A stretch of 64,000 nucleotides of DNA from contig NZ_LPVF01000008.1 in assembly GCF_001517105.1 (NCBI RefSeq), positions 962,942 through 1,026,941 on the forward strand, written 5' to 3'. The notes beneath the pieces were generated by a model, which saw only the letters and a list, made by a program, of their open reading frames with translations, did no database searches and had not been told where the DNA came from. The position numbers and the translations under genes were made by a program. Position 1 is the stretch's first letter; every line of letters begins with the position of its first letter. The DNA is from Bacillus halotolerans. GTDB lineage: Bacteria; Bacillota; Bacilli; Bacillales; Bacillaceae. Below, in pieces: positions 26,800 through 36,397 of the stretch.

Positions 26800-27489
26800 A
26801 TGTTTGGAACAATTTTTAACACAGTTATGATCATTGCAGGAAGTTTAATTGGAGGTATATTCAAAAAAGGCATGAAAGATCAGTACCAAGAAATACTTAT
26901 GCAGGCAATGGGATTCGCCGCAGTTGGACTAGGGATCAACGCCTTTACACAGCATTTGCCTACTAGTAAATACCCAATTCTTTTTATTGTCAGTTTAGCT
27001 ATTGGGGGATTGATTGGTCAGAGCATAAATCTAGAACTAAGATTTAACAATTTAGTCAACAAGTTCTCCAAAAGCAATTTAGCCGAAGGTTTATCAACTG
27101 CAATCTTATTATATTGTATAGGTTCGTTGTCAATATTAGGCCCTGTTAACGCTGCTCTGCATGAAGATTATACTTATCTCCTAACAAACGGTATATTAGA
27201 TGGAATCACTTCCATTGTTCTCGCTTCCACATTTGGTTTTGGAATAGCAGCATCTGCGGTTGTAGTATTTACCTGGCAAGGCTCAATATATTTATTTGCA
27301 AAATTAATGGAAAGCGCATTAAATACAGACCTTATTAATGAAATAACAATTGTCGGCGGTGTATTAATCCTTAGTTCAGGGTTAAGTATTCTGGGAATTA
27401 AAAAATTTAAAACTTTGAACCTCCTGCCATCACTGTTAATTCCGCCTATTGTCATTTTAATTATTCATGTGTTTGGATTACCATTTTAA
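26800..27489 (+). CDS. ydfK: DUF554 membrane protein YdfK
   Basis: 229-residue polytopic protein of DUF554 with about seven hydrophobic segments. Family marks are the opening FGTIFNTVMIIAGSLIGGIF and the YCIGSLSILGPVNAAL segment. Possibly a transporter; function unproven. ATG with GGAGGAG about 7 nt upstream. Directly follows the MerR operator, so likely induced by YdfL ligand. Confidence 0.85.
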   Translation: MFGTIFNTVMIIAGSLIGGIFKKGMKDQYQEILMQAMGFAAVGLGINAFTQHLPTSKYPILFIVSLAIGGLIGQSINLELRFNNLVNKFSKSNLAEGLSTAILLYCIGSLSILGPVNAALHEDYTYLLTNGILDGITSIVLASTFGFGIAASAVVVFTWQGSIYLFAKLMESALNTDLINEITIVGGVLILSSGLSILGIKKFKTLNLLPSLLIPPIVILIIHVFGLPF

Positions 27490-27499
27490 ATCCTTAATC

Positions 27500-27881
27500 T
27501 ACAATTAACCTGTGGGAAAGTTTAGATGAAGCTGCAATAAATAAACTTAAAAAGCTTTCTAATATAGCGCCTTTGGGACTCATTAGTGCTTCCACGAACT
27601 TTTCTGAAGGCCAGACAGAAGAGAAAGGAGAGCTTGATGTTATATTTCTTTAGGGCGGAAATTAATAACGGTATTCGGAAAATCAAAATGTAAAGAAAAA
27701 ATTACCTGATGCAATCTATAAAAAGTTTCCTAGTGCATTAAAACGCAAACTTTCATGTGCCCAATGGTTTTCTTTTTGGAACGGAATCGTACTTAAGGGT
27801 CCATTAGAAGAAGTATATGATACAGTAACAGACTATCTTGATAAGTATGTTTGGCATGCAGTAGCTAGTTCTTGTGGATAA
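27500..27881 (+). pseudogene. Decayed gene remnant, possibly GyrI-like
   Basis: Open pieces read [39 protein letters not shown], a stop at about 27651, and in another frame KLPDAIYKKFPSALKRKL and AQWFSFWNGIVLKGPLEEVY. The AQW-F-W-GPLEE order loosely resembles a GyrI-like effector domain, but I am not sure. No intact frame and no start. Confidence 0.4.
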
Positions 27882-27931
27882 ATTGCACAAGATGTTGTAT
27901 TTGCAATTCTCTAAAGAAAGTGTTGATTAAT

Positions 27932-28132
27932 TTGAACAAAGAGTCGTTTAAATTCATACTAATTTTATTTGCTGTTTTTGCTGTCATTCAGGTGACAAAT
28001 GAAATTAACTTTACTAACTATTGGTTTATAGACAGACTTATTCAGTTTGCAATTTGTATTATTGTTTTTTTAGTTATGACTTATATATTCCCCGTTAAAA
28101 AAACAAGTGAACTTAGGATAGAGCTTCATTGA
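27932..28132 (+). CDS. Small two-TM membrane protein, about 66 residues
   Basis: From TTG at 27932 (TTG at 27923 is an alternative) the product starts LNKESFKFILILFAVFAVIQ, has a polar loop with TNEINFTNYWF and a second helix (LIQFAICIIVFLVMTYIF), ending in a short basic tail. Not recognised. A diverged frameshifted copy is at 20155-20333. The RBS is weak (AAAGAAAGTG). A terminator follows the stop at once. Start uncertain, gene fairly likely given the sequence conservation between the copies. Confidence 0.6.
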   Translation: MNKESFKFILILFAVFAVIQVTNEINFTNYWFIDRLIQFAICIIVFLVMTYIFPVKKTSELRIELH

Positions 28133-28148
28133 GCTCTATTTTTTTATA
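28117..28148 (+). terminator. Terminator of the small 2-TM gene
   Basis: TAGAGCT, loop, AGCTCTA and T7; the stem overlaps the stop codon. Confidence 0.8.
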
Positions 28149-28311
28149 AGATTTGTATTTAAAGTGAGATTATAGGCTATTCAACTCGGCATTGATGGCC
28201 TAGGATAATCAACTCGTGTAGTACTCCATTAAAAGATAACAGAAGCCATTTTAAACGGTAATACCATTTGTTCAAATAATGCAGTTTACCTTTTATGTCA
28301 TTCATTGTTTA

Positions 28312-28348
28312 AAACCTGTAATCCGTAACCATGCGGTAGCAGGTTTTT
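28312..28348 (+). terminator. Hairpin with T-run before yyaN
   Basis: AACCTG and CAGGTT enclose an inner CCG/CGG pair and are followed by T7. It ends transcription from the left before the yyaN promoter. Confidence 0.7.
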
Positions 28349-28356
28349 TTATTCGC

Positions 28357-28387
28357 TTGACTTAGAGTTAACTCTAAGTTGTAAACT
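28357..28387 (+). promoter_or_regulatory. MerR-type autoregulated promoter of yyaN-yyaM
   Basis: TTGACT (28357-28362), a 19-nt spacer and TAAACT (28382-28387). The spacer is a perfect dyad, ACTTAGAG-TT-AA-CTCTAAGT. This is the canonical MerR layout, 29 nt before the yyaN start. Confidence 0.85.
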
Positions 28388-28415
28388 AACTTTAATCAAA
28401 AGAGAGGGATGATGT

Positions 28416-28829
28416 TTGTTGTATTCCATTAGTAAAGCTGCTGAGAAGACTAGTATGAGCTCGTATACATTAAGATATTACGAAAAGATTGGGTTACTTC
28501 CACCACCAAAACGAAAAAACAGTGGAAGGCGTTTTTATACAGAGACTGATATTCAGTTCATGACATTCCTGAAAAGTTTAAAGGAAACAGGTATGTCTTT
28601 GGAGGATATGAATGAGTTTGTCAAAGACGGCTGCATCCTGGAAAAAATCAATTCTGATGTTAAATCGGCACAACTCTCTCCATCTATAAATAAACGTATT
28701 GAGATTTTAACCAAGCACTTAGAGAAAATGGAAATTAAAAAAAGGGAGCTGGAAGAAGTGATTTCTACTACAAAAGGAAAACTGGATACATATTATTCAA
28801 TTTTGAAAGAGGAAGTGGAAAACAAATGA
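28416..28829 (+). CDS. yyaN: MerR-family regulator YyaN
   Basis: 137 residues: MerR HTH (YSISKAAEKTSMSSYTLRYYEK) and a long coiled-coil dimer helix, with a Cys at DGCILEKIN and no separate effector domain, so it is of the small AdhR/NmlR type, which may sense aldehydes or electrophiles through cysteine. TTG start at 28416 after AGAGAGGG. Its ATGA junction with yyaM shows translational coupling, and the perfect dyad promoter upstream suggests it activates its own operon. Confidence 0.88.
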   Translation: MLYSISKAAEKTSMSSYTLRYYEKIGLLPPPKRKNSGRRFYTETDIQFMTFLKSLKETGMSLEDMNEFVKDGCILEKINSDVKSAQLSPSINKRIEILTKHLEKMEIKKRELEEVISTTKGKLDTYYSILKEEVENK

Positions 28830-29743
28830 AACATTTAAATATATACCTGATGTTACTTGGTTTCTCTATTTTCACGGGAGCTACTTTTAATCTTGCAAAA
28901 TATACAGTTGGATATTTTTCTCCATCGTCTTCAGCGGCATGGCGTTTCGGTTTAGCTGCTGCGGTGATGCTCATCATTTTGATTTTTACTGAAGGTATAA
29001 AGAAGAGTCAATTACGGAAAAACGCCGTTTCATACATTGTTCTTGGAATTATAGGAATCTTTGGATTTAATGCCTTGTTTTTTGTTGGGTTGAAATATAC
29101 ATCTCCCGTTAACGGGGCATTAATAATGGGGCTGAATCCTTTATTAACGGCAATTCTCGCTCGAATTATCTTAAAGGACAAAATGACAAAAAAACAAGTA
29201 CTCGGTATATTCTTTGCTTTCATTGGTGTATTGCTAGTCATTACACAAGGTTCTATCGAAACCATTAAAACCTTATCAATTTCAGGCGGAGACTTAATAA
29301 TCTTTACAGGTAACGTTTGTTGGGCACTTTATGGTGTACTTGGACGTCGGTTTGTAAAGGATGGTACTCCGCTATCTACAACCACTTATACGATGGTTAT
29401 CGGTGCTATTAGTTTAATAGTAGTTTCCTTATTTACATCCAACCCTGTTTCTTTATCGAACATCCCGATTGGAGTTTGGGGGGCAATTGCCTTTATGGCT
29501 TTCTTTACAAGTGTTTTGGGTTACCTATGGTGGAATCAGGGGATTAAAGAGATTGGGGCAAATAAAACATCTTTATTTTTCAACCTTGTTCCCGTTGTAA
29601 CGATGATTATTTCATTTGCCGTTGGAACACCGATAAAAGTATTTCAAGTTATTGGAGCTGTGTTAGTTATATTAGGCGTTTTAACTGCTTCGGGGGTATT
29701 ACGTATTCCTAAGTACAATACTAAAGAACAGTCAGCTGTATAA
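28826..29743 (+). CDS. yyaM: EamA/DMT-family transporter YyaM
   Basis: 305 residues with ten hydrophobic segments in two EamA repeats (about 5-140 and 152-290), as in the drug/metabolite transporters. Marks are WRFGLAAAVMLIILI in TM2 and GALIMGLNPLLTAILA in TM4. Probable exporter of a metabolite or drug; substrate unknown. ATG overlaps the end of yyaN by 4 nt, so both are made from one message under YyaN. Confidence 0.88.
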   Translation: MKHLNIYLMLLGFSIFTGATFNLAKYTVGYFSPSSSAAWRFGLAAAVMLIILIFTEGIKKSQLRKNAVSYIVLGIIGIFGFNALFFVGLKYTSPVNGALIMGLNPLLTAILARIILKDKMTKKQVLGIFFAFIGVLLVITQGSIETIKTLSISGGDLIIFTGNVCWALYGVLGRRFVKDGTPLSTTTYTMVIGAISLIVVSLFTSNPVSLSNIPIGVWGAIAFMAFFTSVLGYLWWNQGIKEIGANKTSLFFNLVPVVTMIISFAVGTPIKVFQVIGAVLVILGVLTASGVLRIPKYNTKEQSAV

Positions 29744-29814
29744 AGAAACAGGGATTATTTTTGAGAAAATGTGTTAAGTTAAATATACACTAATTATAGA
29801 AAGAAGGTGATCCA

Positions 29815-31884
29815 ATGCCCACTAACAATAGACCCAATAGATTAATCGCTGAGAAATCACCTTATTTGCTTCAACACGCTTATAATCCAGTCGACTGGTA
29901 CCCTTGGGGAGAAGAAGCCTTCGACAAAGCAAAACGCGAAAACAAGCCGGTTCTCGTCAGCATCGGCTATTCGACATGCCATTGGTGCCACGTCATGGCT
30001 CATGAAAGCTTCGAGGATGAGGAAATTGCGCGTCTCCTCAATGAACGGTTTGTGGCGATTAAAGTGGACCGGGAAGAGCGCCCTGATGTTGATTCTGTTT
30101 ATATGAGAATCTGCCAACTGATGACCGGACAGGGCGGCTGGCCGCTGAATGTGTTTATCACGCCTGATCAGAAGCCATTTTACGCGGGTACATATTTTCC
30201 GAAGACGAGTAAATATAATCGTCCGGGCTTTGTTGACGTGCTTGAGCATCTTTCAGAAACGTTTGCGAACGATCGTGAGCATGTCGAGGATATTGCAGAA
30301 AACGCCGCTAAACATTTACAGACAAAAACAGCGGCTAAAACAAGTGAGGGGTTGAGCGAATCAGCGATCCATCGGACATTCCAGCAGCTTGCCAACGGTT
30401 TCGATACAATCTACGGCGGCTTCGGACAGGCGCCGAAATTTCCTATGCCTCATATGCTCATGTATTTGCTCCGTTATTATCACAAGACGGGGCAGGAAAA
30501 CGCTTTGTACAACGTCACGAAAACACTGGACAGCATGGCAAATGGAGGCATCTATGACCATATCGGCTATGGGTTTGCCCGCTATTCGACCGATGATGAG
30601 TGGCTCGTCCCTCACTTTGAAAAAATGCTGTATGACAATGCGCTCCTGCTGACAGCCTATACTGAAGCTTATCAAATTACGCAAAACAGCCGTTACAAAG
30701 AGATTTGTGAGCAGATCATTACGTTTATTCAACGGGAAATGACCCATGAAGACGGGAGCTTTTTCTCTGCTTTAGACGCGGATACAGAAGGCGAAGAAGG
30801 AAAGTACTACGTGTGGTCAAAAGAAGAGATCTTGAAGACGCTCGGAGAGGATCTCGGCACGCTGTATTGCAATGTGTATGACATCACAGAAAAAGGAAAC
30901 TTTGAGGGCAAAAACATTCCCAACCTCATTCACACCAAGCGGGAACAGATCAAAGCGGATAGCGGCTTAACCGAAGAAGAGCTCAGCCGCAAGCTTGAAG
31001 ATGCAAGACTGAAGCTGTTAGAGACGCGTGAAGAAAGAACATATCCGCATGTTGATGATAAGGTGCTGACGTCATGGAACGCACTAATGATTGCGGGTCT
31101 CGCTAAAGCGGCAAAGGTATTCCAGGAACCCCAATACCTCACCTTGGCTGAAGACGCTATCACCTTTATTGAAAACAATGTAATCATTGACGGCCGGGTG
31201 ATGGTTCGGTATCGTGACGGCGAAGTGAAAAACAAAGGATTTATCGACGATTATGCCTTTCTCTTATGGGCTTATCTCGACCTCTATGAAGCCTCGTTTG
31301 ATCTATCATATTTAGAAAAAGCGAAGAAGCTGTCAGACGATATGATCGATTTGTTTTGGGACGAGGAGCATGGGGGGTTCTACTTTACCGGACACGACGC
31401 AGAAGCGTTAATTGTCAGAGAAAAAGAAGTGTACGATGGCGCCGTGCCTTCAGGAAACAGCATGGCGGCCGTTCAGCTTCTGCGCCTCGGGCAAGTCACA
31501 GGCGATTTGTCGCTGATTGAAAAAACCGAAACGATGTTTTCCGTGTTCAAGCCTGAAATCGAGGCATACCCGAGCGGCCACTCTTTCTTTATGCAAAGTG
31601 TGTTAAAACATATGACGCCTAAAAAGGAAATTGTGATTTTCGGGCGCCCGGACGATCCAGACAGAAAACAAATCACAAGCGCGCTTCAACAGGCCTTTAT
31701 TCCAAACGATTCCATCCTGGTGGCAGAGCATCCCGACCAGTGCAAAGACATTGCGCCATTCGCGGCTGACTATCGCATCATAGACGATCAAACAACCGTG
31801 TATATTTGTGAAAATTTCGCCTGCCAGCAGCCGACAACAGACATCGAAGAAGCCTTACAAACATTAAAAAGCAGCAGGGATTAA
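29815..31884 (+). CDS. yyaL: Thioredoxin-domain protein YyaL (spermatogenesis-associated 20 family)
   Basis: 689 residues: an N-terminal thioredoxin-fold domain with [17 protein letters not shown] (CHWC at 55-58), then an (alpha/alpha)6 barrel like N-acylglucosamine 2-epimerases and glycosidases (about 180-680), with motifs such as [15 protein letters not shown] and [12 protein letters not shown]. The biochemical role is unknown despite wide conservation. ATG with GAAGGTG RBS. Its last codons overlap yyaK by 4 nt on the opposite strand, so the two converge without a terminator between them. Confidence 0.92.
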   Translation: MPTNNRPNRLIAEKSPYLLQHAYNPVDWYPWGEEAFDKAKRENKPVLVSIGYSTCHWCHVMAHESFEDEEIARLLNERFVAIKVDREERPDVDSVYMRICQLMTGQGGWPLNVFITPDQKPFYAGTYFPKTSKYNRPGFVDVLEHLSETFANDREHVEDIAENAAKHLQTKTAAKTSEGLSESAIHRTFQQLANGFDTIYGGFGQAPKFPMPHMLMYLLRYYHKTGQENALYNVTKTLDSMANGGIYDHIGYGFARYSTDDEWLVPHFEKMLYDNALLLTAYTEAYQITQNSRYKEICEQIITFIQREMTHEDGSFFSALDADTEGEEGKYYVWSKEEILKTLGEDLGTLYCNVYDITEKGNFEGKNIPNLIHTKREQIKADSGLTEEELSRKLEDARLKLLETREERTYPHVDDKVLTSWNALMIAGLAKAAKVFQEPQYLTLAEDAITFIENNVIIDGRVMVRYRDGEVKNKGFIDDYAFLLWAYLDLYEASFDLSYLEKAKKLSDDMIDLFWDEEHGGFYFTGHDAEALIVREKEVYDGAVPSGNSMAAVQLLRLGQVTGDLSLIEKTETMFSVFKPEIEAYPSGHSFFMQSVLKHMTPKKEIVIFGRPDDPDRKQITSALQQAFIPNDSILVAEHPDQCKDIAPFAADYRIIDDQTTVYICENFACQQPTTDIEEALQTLKSSRD

Positions 31885-32780
31885 ACGCCTTGCTGCTTTC
31901 TTTTTGATCTCTTATGGTATTGTACAACGATAAACGCAAAGAAAAGATTAACAACAACCGTAAAGAAAGTCTCCCACATCGGATTTCCCCGTGTGATGGC
32001 AAATAATGAAGGAATATCTCCATATACACTGTTTTTTTCAGTAATAAAAAGACATAAAAACATATTATTCGCGGCATGCACACCAAGTGAAATTTCAAGG
32101 CTGCCTGTTTTGACCGTGTAATACGTTAAAAGAATCCCAATTGTTACATACTCAATGCCTGCCCAAAAAGCGCCATTACTCATTTCAGGATTGCCAAAGT
32201 GTACAACCCCAAATAGACCGCCGACAATCAGCGTCAACACAAAAGGGTTCTTTATTACTTTTCCAAAAGCCTGCAATAAAAATCCCCTAAAAAACAGTTC
32301 TTCCGCAGAAGTCTGGAGCGGCACCAATAACAGAGTTGCCACAAGCAGCCAGAGAAAACGTGAGGCGTCAAAATCCTGAAAAGTGTATTTCGCCGGATGA
32401 ATCGCATAATCAATCCCCTGAACCACAGCCATCAGCAAGAAATAAGCGAGAAAGCCAAAGAAAATGCTGCGCCAGTTGATTTTTGCATGCGGTGTAATGA
32501 CTGACCGAAACGGGCGTTTCAGGATAAATCGAACAGCCAGCCAAACCCCAGGAATCGCAAATACATAAACGATATGAGCTAAAAACAGATCAGCCAAAGA
32601 ATCGGTTAACATACCTGTATCCACATCAAACGCGATATTCGGACTTAAAAGTGCAGTCAATAACATCATAAATACATAAACAATGCTTCCAAAAAAGAAT
32701 AAGCCAACCATCACCAAAAAGGAGAAAAAATATCTCCACAATGTATTGTTTCCTTCTAGAGGACGGATAAATGAATTCAT
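31881..32780 (-). CDS. yyaK: CPBP-family membrane protease-like protein YyaK
   Basis: 299 residues, about eight TM segments. The CPBP (Abi) motifs are intact: EELFFRG (metal-binding EExxxR) and the later FGVVHFGN and HAANNM histidines. The family includes type II CAAX prenyl proteases and bacteriocin self-immunity proteins. ATG at 32780 gives the known length; the open frame runs 8 codons further upstream from a TTG. Converges on yyaL. Confidence 0.88.
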   Translation of the reverse strand: MNSFIRPLEGNNTLWRYFFSFLVMVGLFFFGSIVYVFMMLLTALLSPNIAFDVDTGMLTDSLADLFLAHIVYVFAIPGVWLAVRFILKRPFRSVITPHAKINWRSIFFGFLAYFLLMAVVQGIDYAIHPAKYTFQDFDASRFLWLLVATLLLVPLQTSAEELFFRGFLLQAFGKVIKNPFVLTLIVGGLFGVVHFGNPEMSNGAFWAGIEYVTIGILLTYYTVKTGSLEISLGVHAANNMFLCLFITEKNSVYGDIPSLFAITRGNPMWETFFTVVVNLFFAFIVVQYHKRSKRKQQGV

Positions 32781-33008
32781 TCCTTCTATGACTCTTCCTT
32801 TCAATGAGAATATTACTATATATTTGCATAATTTGGTCTATTAATCTACTGTTTTGGAAATCTTTTAAACGAAATTAAGGCGAAAAGTGTGAATTTAGTT
32901 CTTTCATCTAGTGATTTGAACTCTGTCCCCAATGAATCATGATACTTATAATAATGCCAAGAGGGGAATGTTCAGTCTTTCTCCCGCTATTAAAAAAGGG
33001 GGTTTTTT
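32781..33008. other. Divergent intergenic region yyaK-yyaJ
   Basis: AT-rich 228-nt region that must hold promoters for both genes. I see no hairpin or dyad strong enough to call. Confidence 0.5.
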
Positions 33009-34361
33009 ATGAATACGGGCGTCAAACAGAAACATACATATCCTTTTTCAAACGCGGCAAACCGTTTAGACCGCCTCCCGATTTCACGTGTCCACTTCCA
33101 AGTATTAACCGCTCTCGGCATTGTTTACTTCTTTGATCTTGCGGATTTATTTACTCTCAGCAATGTAGCGCCGGCACTGATCGAGCATTGGGGCATCCAG
33201 CTTTCAACCATTGCCAATGTAACGGCTGCTTCGTTTTTAGGCATGTTTTTGGGAGCATCACTTGGGGGACGGCTTTCAGATCGAATCGGCCGAAAAAAAG
33301 CCTTGAACCTATTTGTCTTCATTTTCTCAATCGCATCGTTATGCAATGCCGCGGCATGGGACATCCCATCCTTAATGGCGTTTCGTTTCCTCACTGGGTT
33401 TGGCGTCGCAGCTGCCATGATCATCACCAATAGCTATTTAGCAGAATTTTTCCCGTCCAGTGTTCGCGGAAAATATATTTCTTTCTGTGCCATGATCGGC
33501 TTGATCGGCGTTCCGATCACCAATATCGTATCAGCCTTTGTCATTCCGCTCGGCTCATGGGGATGGAGACTTGTCTTTGTGTGGGGCGCTGTTGGTCTTA
33601 TATATTTTTTCTTTATTCGGCGGCTGGAGGAATCACCCCGCTGGCATGAAAATCGCGGTGAATATGAAAAAGCCGATGCCATCCTGAAAAGGATTGAAGC
33701 AAGCGTTGAAAAAGAAAAAGGCCCGCTTCCTGCTCCGGCGCCGCAAACCTCAAGCGGACAAGTTCAACATGCGGGTTACGCGGGATTATTAAAGGGGAGA
33801 AACCTTAAAATAACCATTGTGTTATCCGCGGTATGGATTTTTGAAACCTTTGGATTCTACGGCTTTGCCTCCTGGGTTCCCAGCCTGCTGAAAAGCAACG
33901 GGGTCACGATGGAAAATACATTATGGTATAACGTATTGCACTCGGTCGGCGCTCCGCTCGGCGCATTGCTGGGTTCAATGATTTCTGAAAAATTTCAGAG
34001 AAAGTGGATATTGGCCGCCAGTGCGTTTCTGACTGCCATCGCAGGTCTTTTATATGGCATGACCTTCATTCCAATCATGATTATCGTGTTTGGTTTCATC
34101 GTCAATATTACGGAACGGGTTTTCACATCCAACTTATATGCGTATACATCTGAGCCTTTCCCAACAGAATATCGCTCGTCAGGCAGCGGTTTAGCTTATG
34201 GGCTCGGGCGCTTTTCGAACATCTTCGGATCATTGCTCGTCGGTTTTATCGCAGTTCAGCTCGGCTATGTCAGCGTCTTTTTCTTTATAGGCGGCTGCTG
34301 GCTCGCATGCTCCATTTTGTTAATCTGCTTCGGTCCCAATACGAATGCCAAGCAGATATAA
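33009..34361 (+). CDS. yyaJ: MFS transporter YyaJ (sugar/aromatic-acid type)
   Basis: 450 residues, 12 TM segments. GRLSDRIGRKKALN between TM2 and TM3 and TAYTSEPFPTEYRSSGSG-like text (YAYTSEPFPTEYRSSG) in the second half place it with the sugar and metabolite:H+ symporters. A central loop (about 215-260) is charged and proline-rich. Substrate unknown. ATG at 33009; the region before it (AAAAAGGGGG) provides the RBS. Ends at a bidirectional terminator. Confidence 0.88.
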   Translation: MNTGVKQKHTYPFSNAANRLDRLPISRVHFQVLTALGIVYFFDLADLFTLSNVAPALIEHWGIQLSTIANVTAASFLGMFLGASLGGRLSDRIGRKKALNLFVFIFSIASLCNAAAWDIPSLMAFRFLTGFGVAAAMIITNSYLAEFFPSSVRGKYISFCAMIGLIGVPITNIVSAFVIPLGSWGWRLVFVWGAVGLIYFFFIRRLEESPRWHENRGEYEKADAILKRIEASVEKEKGPLPAPAPQTSSGQVQHAGYAGLLKGRNLKITIVLSAVWIFETFGFYGFASWVPSLLKSNGVTMENTLWYNVLHSVGAPLGALLGSMISEKFQRKWILAASAFLTAIAGLLYGMTFIPIMIIVFGFIVNITERVFTSNLYAYTSEPFPTEYRSSGSGLAYGLGRFSNIFGSLLVGFIAVQLGYVSVFFFIGGCWLACSILLICFGPNTNAKQI

Positions 34362-34362
34362 A

Positions 34363-34393
34363 AAGTCAGTGCGGCGTTAACCGCACTGATTTC
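34363..34393. terminator. Terminator between yyaJ and maa
   Basis: AGTCAGTGCGG, loop, CCGCACTGATTT; flanked by A and T runs between convergent genes. Confidence 0.85.
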
Positions 34394-34946
34394 AATTCAA
34401 ATCCTTCAGCTTTCTCGCAGGGTTTCCCCCTACAACCGTATTCGCAGGCACATCCTTTGTCACTACGGAACCCGAAGCAATCACCGCATTATCGCCGATC
34501 GTCACTCCCGGGTTTATCACTGCCCGGCCGCCAATCCAAACATTATCTCCTATTGTAACAGGCTTACCGAACTCCTTCCCCGACTTCCTTTCAAGCGGGT
34601 CGAGAGGGTGACCTGCCGTGTAGATATGCACCCCTGGAGCAATCAAACAATCACGCCCTATACGAACTTCACAAACATCAAGAATGACACAGTCAAAATT
34701 AACAAATGTACGATCCCCCATATGAATGTGATAGCCGTAATCACAGCGGAATGTCGGCAAAATGGTGACTTGATCACCGATCGAACCCAGCAGATTTTTC
34801 AAAAGTTCCGTTCGCACTGACTCATCTTCTGGTGATTCGTTATATTGTTTAATCAGATTTCTCGCATGTTTACGCTCTAGTGATAATTCTCGGTCTTCCG
34901 AATTGTATAATTCTCCGGCTGCCATTTTTTCTTTTTCTGTCAGCAT
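34392..34946 (-). CDS. maa: Maltose O-acetyltransferase Maa
   Basis: 184-residue left-handed beta-helix acetyltransferase of the LacA/NodL/Maa family. The N-terminal Mac domain ([17 protein letters not shown]) and the hexapeptide repeats in [20 protein letters not shown] and [20 protein letters not shown] are clear. It acetylates maltose and glucose with acetyl-CoA, thought to detoxify excess sugar. ATG with CTTGGAGTGA upstream; follows yyaH by 18 nt, so they are probably co-transcribed. Confidence 0.93.
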   Translation of the reverse strand: MLTEKEKMAAGELYNSEDRELSLERKHARNLIKQYNESPEDESVRTELLKNLLGSIGDQVTILPTFRCDYGYHIHMGDRTFVNFDCVILDVCEVRIGRDCLIAPGVHIYTAGHPLDPLERKSGKEFGKPVTIGDNVWIGGRAVINPGVTIGDNAVIASGSVVTKDVPANTVVGGNPARKLKDLN

Positions 34947-34964
34947 TCAAGTCACTCCAAGATT

Positions 34965-35345
34965 TTAAATAGTAATCTCTATTAGATTTCCTTCCTCATC
35001 TTCAATTACGCTTTCATAGTAGCCGTCCCCCGTCGTCCTTGGGCCGCTAACTACAGCGAATCCGTCCTGCTTTAACCTTTCTGTCAGTTCATCAACATTC
35101 TCTTTGCTTCCAGTGGAAAAAGCGATATGCGCCCAGCCTGTCATCGTTTGTGACGGCTGATCAGTCACATCTCCTTTTTTCATGATTTCCAGCCTAGCTC
35201 CGGAATCAAACGTCATAAAATACGACTTAAAATCTTTCTTCTCATTATGATAAAGAGAATTGGCTTTGCCATGAAAGTACGTTTCATAAAAAGCCTTCAT
35301 TCGCTCTAAATCACTGACCCAGATGGCCGTGTGCTCAATACGCAT
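34965..35345 (-). CDS. yyaH: VOC-family protein YyaH
   Basis: 126-residue vicinal-oxygen-chelate protein with both metal-site ends: [20 protein letters not shown] at the start and [14 protein letters not shown] at the end, plus a conserved [15 protein letters not shown]. Glyoxalase-like; substrate unknown. GAGGAGGAAG stands before the ATG. Upstream gene of maa in a short operon. Confidence 0.88.
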   Translation of the reverse strand: MRIEHTAIWVSDLERMKAFYETYFHGKANSLYHNEKKDFKSYFMTFDSGARLEIMKKGDVTDQPSQTMTGWAHIAFSTGSKENVDELTERLKQDGFAVVSGPRTTGDGYYESVIEDEEGNLIEITI

Positions 35346-35401
35346 TTCTTCCTCCTCCTTTGTCTTTCAATGAAGTTATAAGGTATGAAATGCATTTCAG
35401 T

Positions 35402-36337
35402 TCAAGCTTTTTTCATGAATTGGTGCAGAATTTTTATATCTTTGGGACGCTCCTGCAAAAATAACGAAAATGCTGCGGTGCCCAGCTGCTCAAGATTCAG
35501 ATCAAGCGATGGGAAACAGAGGGCACGGCTGATAGAAGAATTTCCTTCTCCAATGATCTCAACATCCCAGTCTTTCTTTTTGGCAAATACATAAATTCCC
35601 GCTGCCACTTCATCACTGTTTGCATAAATAGCTGTTGGAGCCCGGCCGCTTGTATAGAAATACGCACCCGCCTGCTCTCCGTCGTCCATATGATTACAGC
35701 CGGTCAGCATATGGCGGTCCTCCAGGCTTCCATAGACGGCCTGATAAGCCGCTGCTTTATCCGCTGTACTCGGGCTCTTGTCAGCGCTTCGCACGCTTGT
35801 AAAAGCGATATGTTCATGTCCGCGGTTCTTTAGATATCGAAAGCTTTCTATGTAGGCTGCTTTTCTGTCATTGTAAGCACAAGGAATATCCATGTCTCCA
35901 GTATCCTCACAAGCGATAATCGGTCCATATTCTTGATAGGCTATCATACTGTCCCAATGATTGGCTCGTGATGTAATAATAAGGCCATCTACTTTTTTCA
36001 TTCTTAACAGCTCTACATATTTGATTTCAATGTCGGGGTTATAGTTGGTAGGGAGAAGGGTTGTTGCATATTCATGTCTAAATGCCGCCTTTGTGATGCC
36101 GTTTACGATTTTATCAAAGCAAGGGTGATCGCTGTAAGGCAGGATTACACCGATCGTTTGAGTCTTGCCGCGAATAAGATCGATCGCAGTTCGATTCGGT
36201 GTGTAGTCTAATTCCTCCATGACTTGACGCACCAGCTTCCTTTTTTCTTCAGACACATACGGATGATGATTCAGTACACGTGACACAGTCGAAACAGATA
36301 CATTCGCCAATCTCGCAATCTCTTTTATGTTTGCCAT
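35402..36337 (-). CDS. ccpB: LacI-family catabolite regulator CcpB
   Basis: 311 residues: LacI HTH (MANIKEIARLANVSVSTVSR) with hinge helix, then a sugar-binding-like domain (from about 60). CcpB is a paralogue of CcpA that shares control of some catabolite-repressed genes in B. subtilis. ATG with AAAAGGAGAAAGAG RBS. It follows exoA across a good terminator, so it has its own promoter in that intergenic space. Confidence 0.92.
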   Translation of the reverse strand: MANIKEIARLANVSVSTVSRVLNHHPYVSEEKRKLVRQVMEELDYTPNRTAIDLIRGKTQTIGVILPYSDHPCFDKIVNGITKAAFRHEYATTLLPTNYNPDIEIKYVELLRMKKVDGLIITSRANHWDSMIAYQEYGPIIACEDTGDMDIPCAYNDRKAAYIESFRYLKNRGHEHIAFTSVRSADKSPSTADKAAAYQAVYGSLEDRHMLTGCNHMDDGEQAGAYFYTSGRAPTAIYANSDEVAAGIYVFAKKKDWDVEIIGEGNSSISRALCFPSLDLNLEQLGTAAFSLFLQERPKDIKILHQFMKKA

Positions 36338-36360
36338 CTCTTTCTCCTTTTTTCATCATA

Positions 36361-36392
36361 AAAAAAGCAGTAAGTCTCAATCCTTACTGCTA
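36361..36392 (-). terminator. Terminator of exoA
   Basis: AGCAGTAAG, loop, CTTACTGCT and T7 on the minus strand directly after exoA. Confidence 0.9.
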
Positions 36393-36397
36393 TCTCA

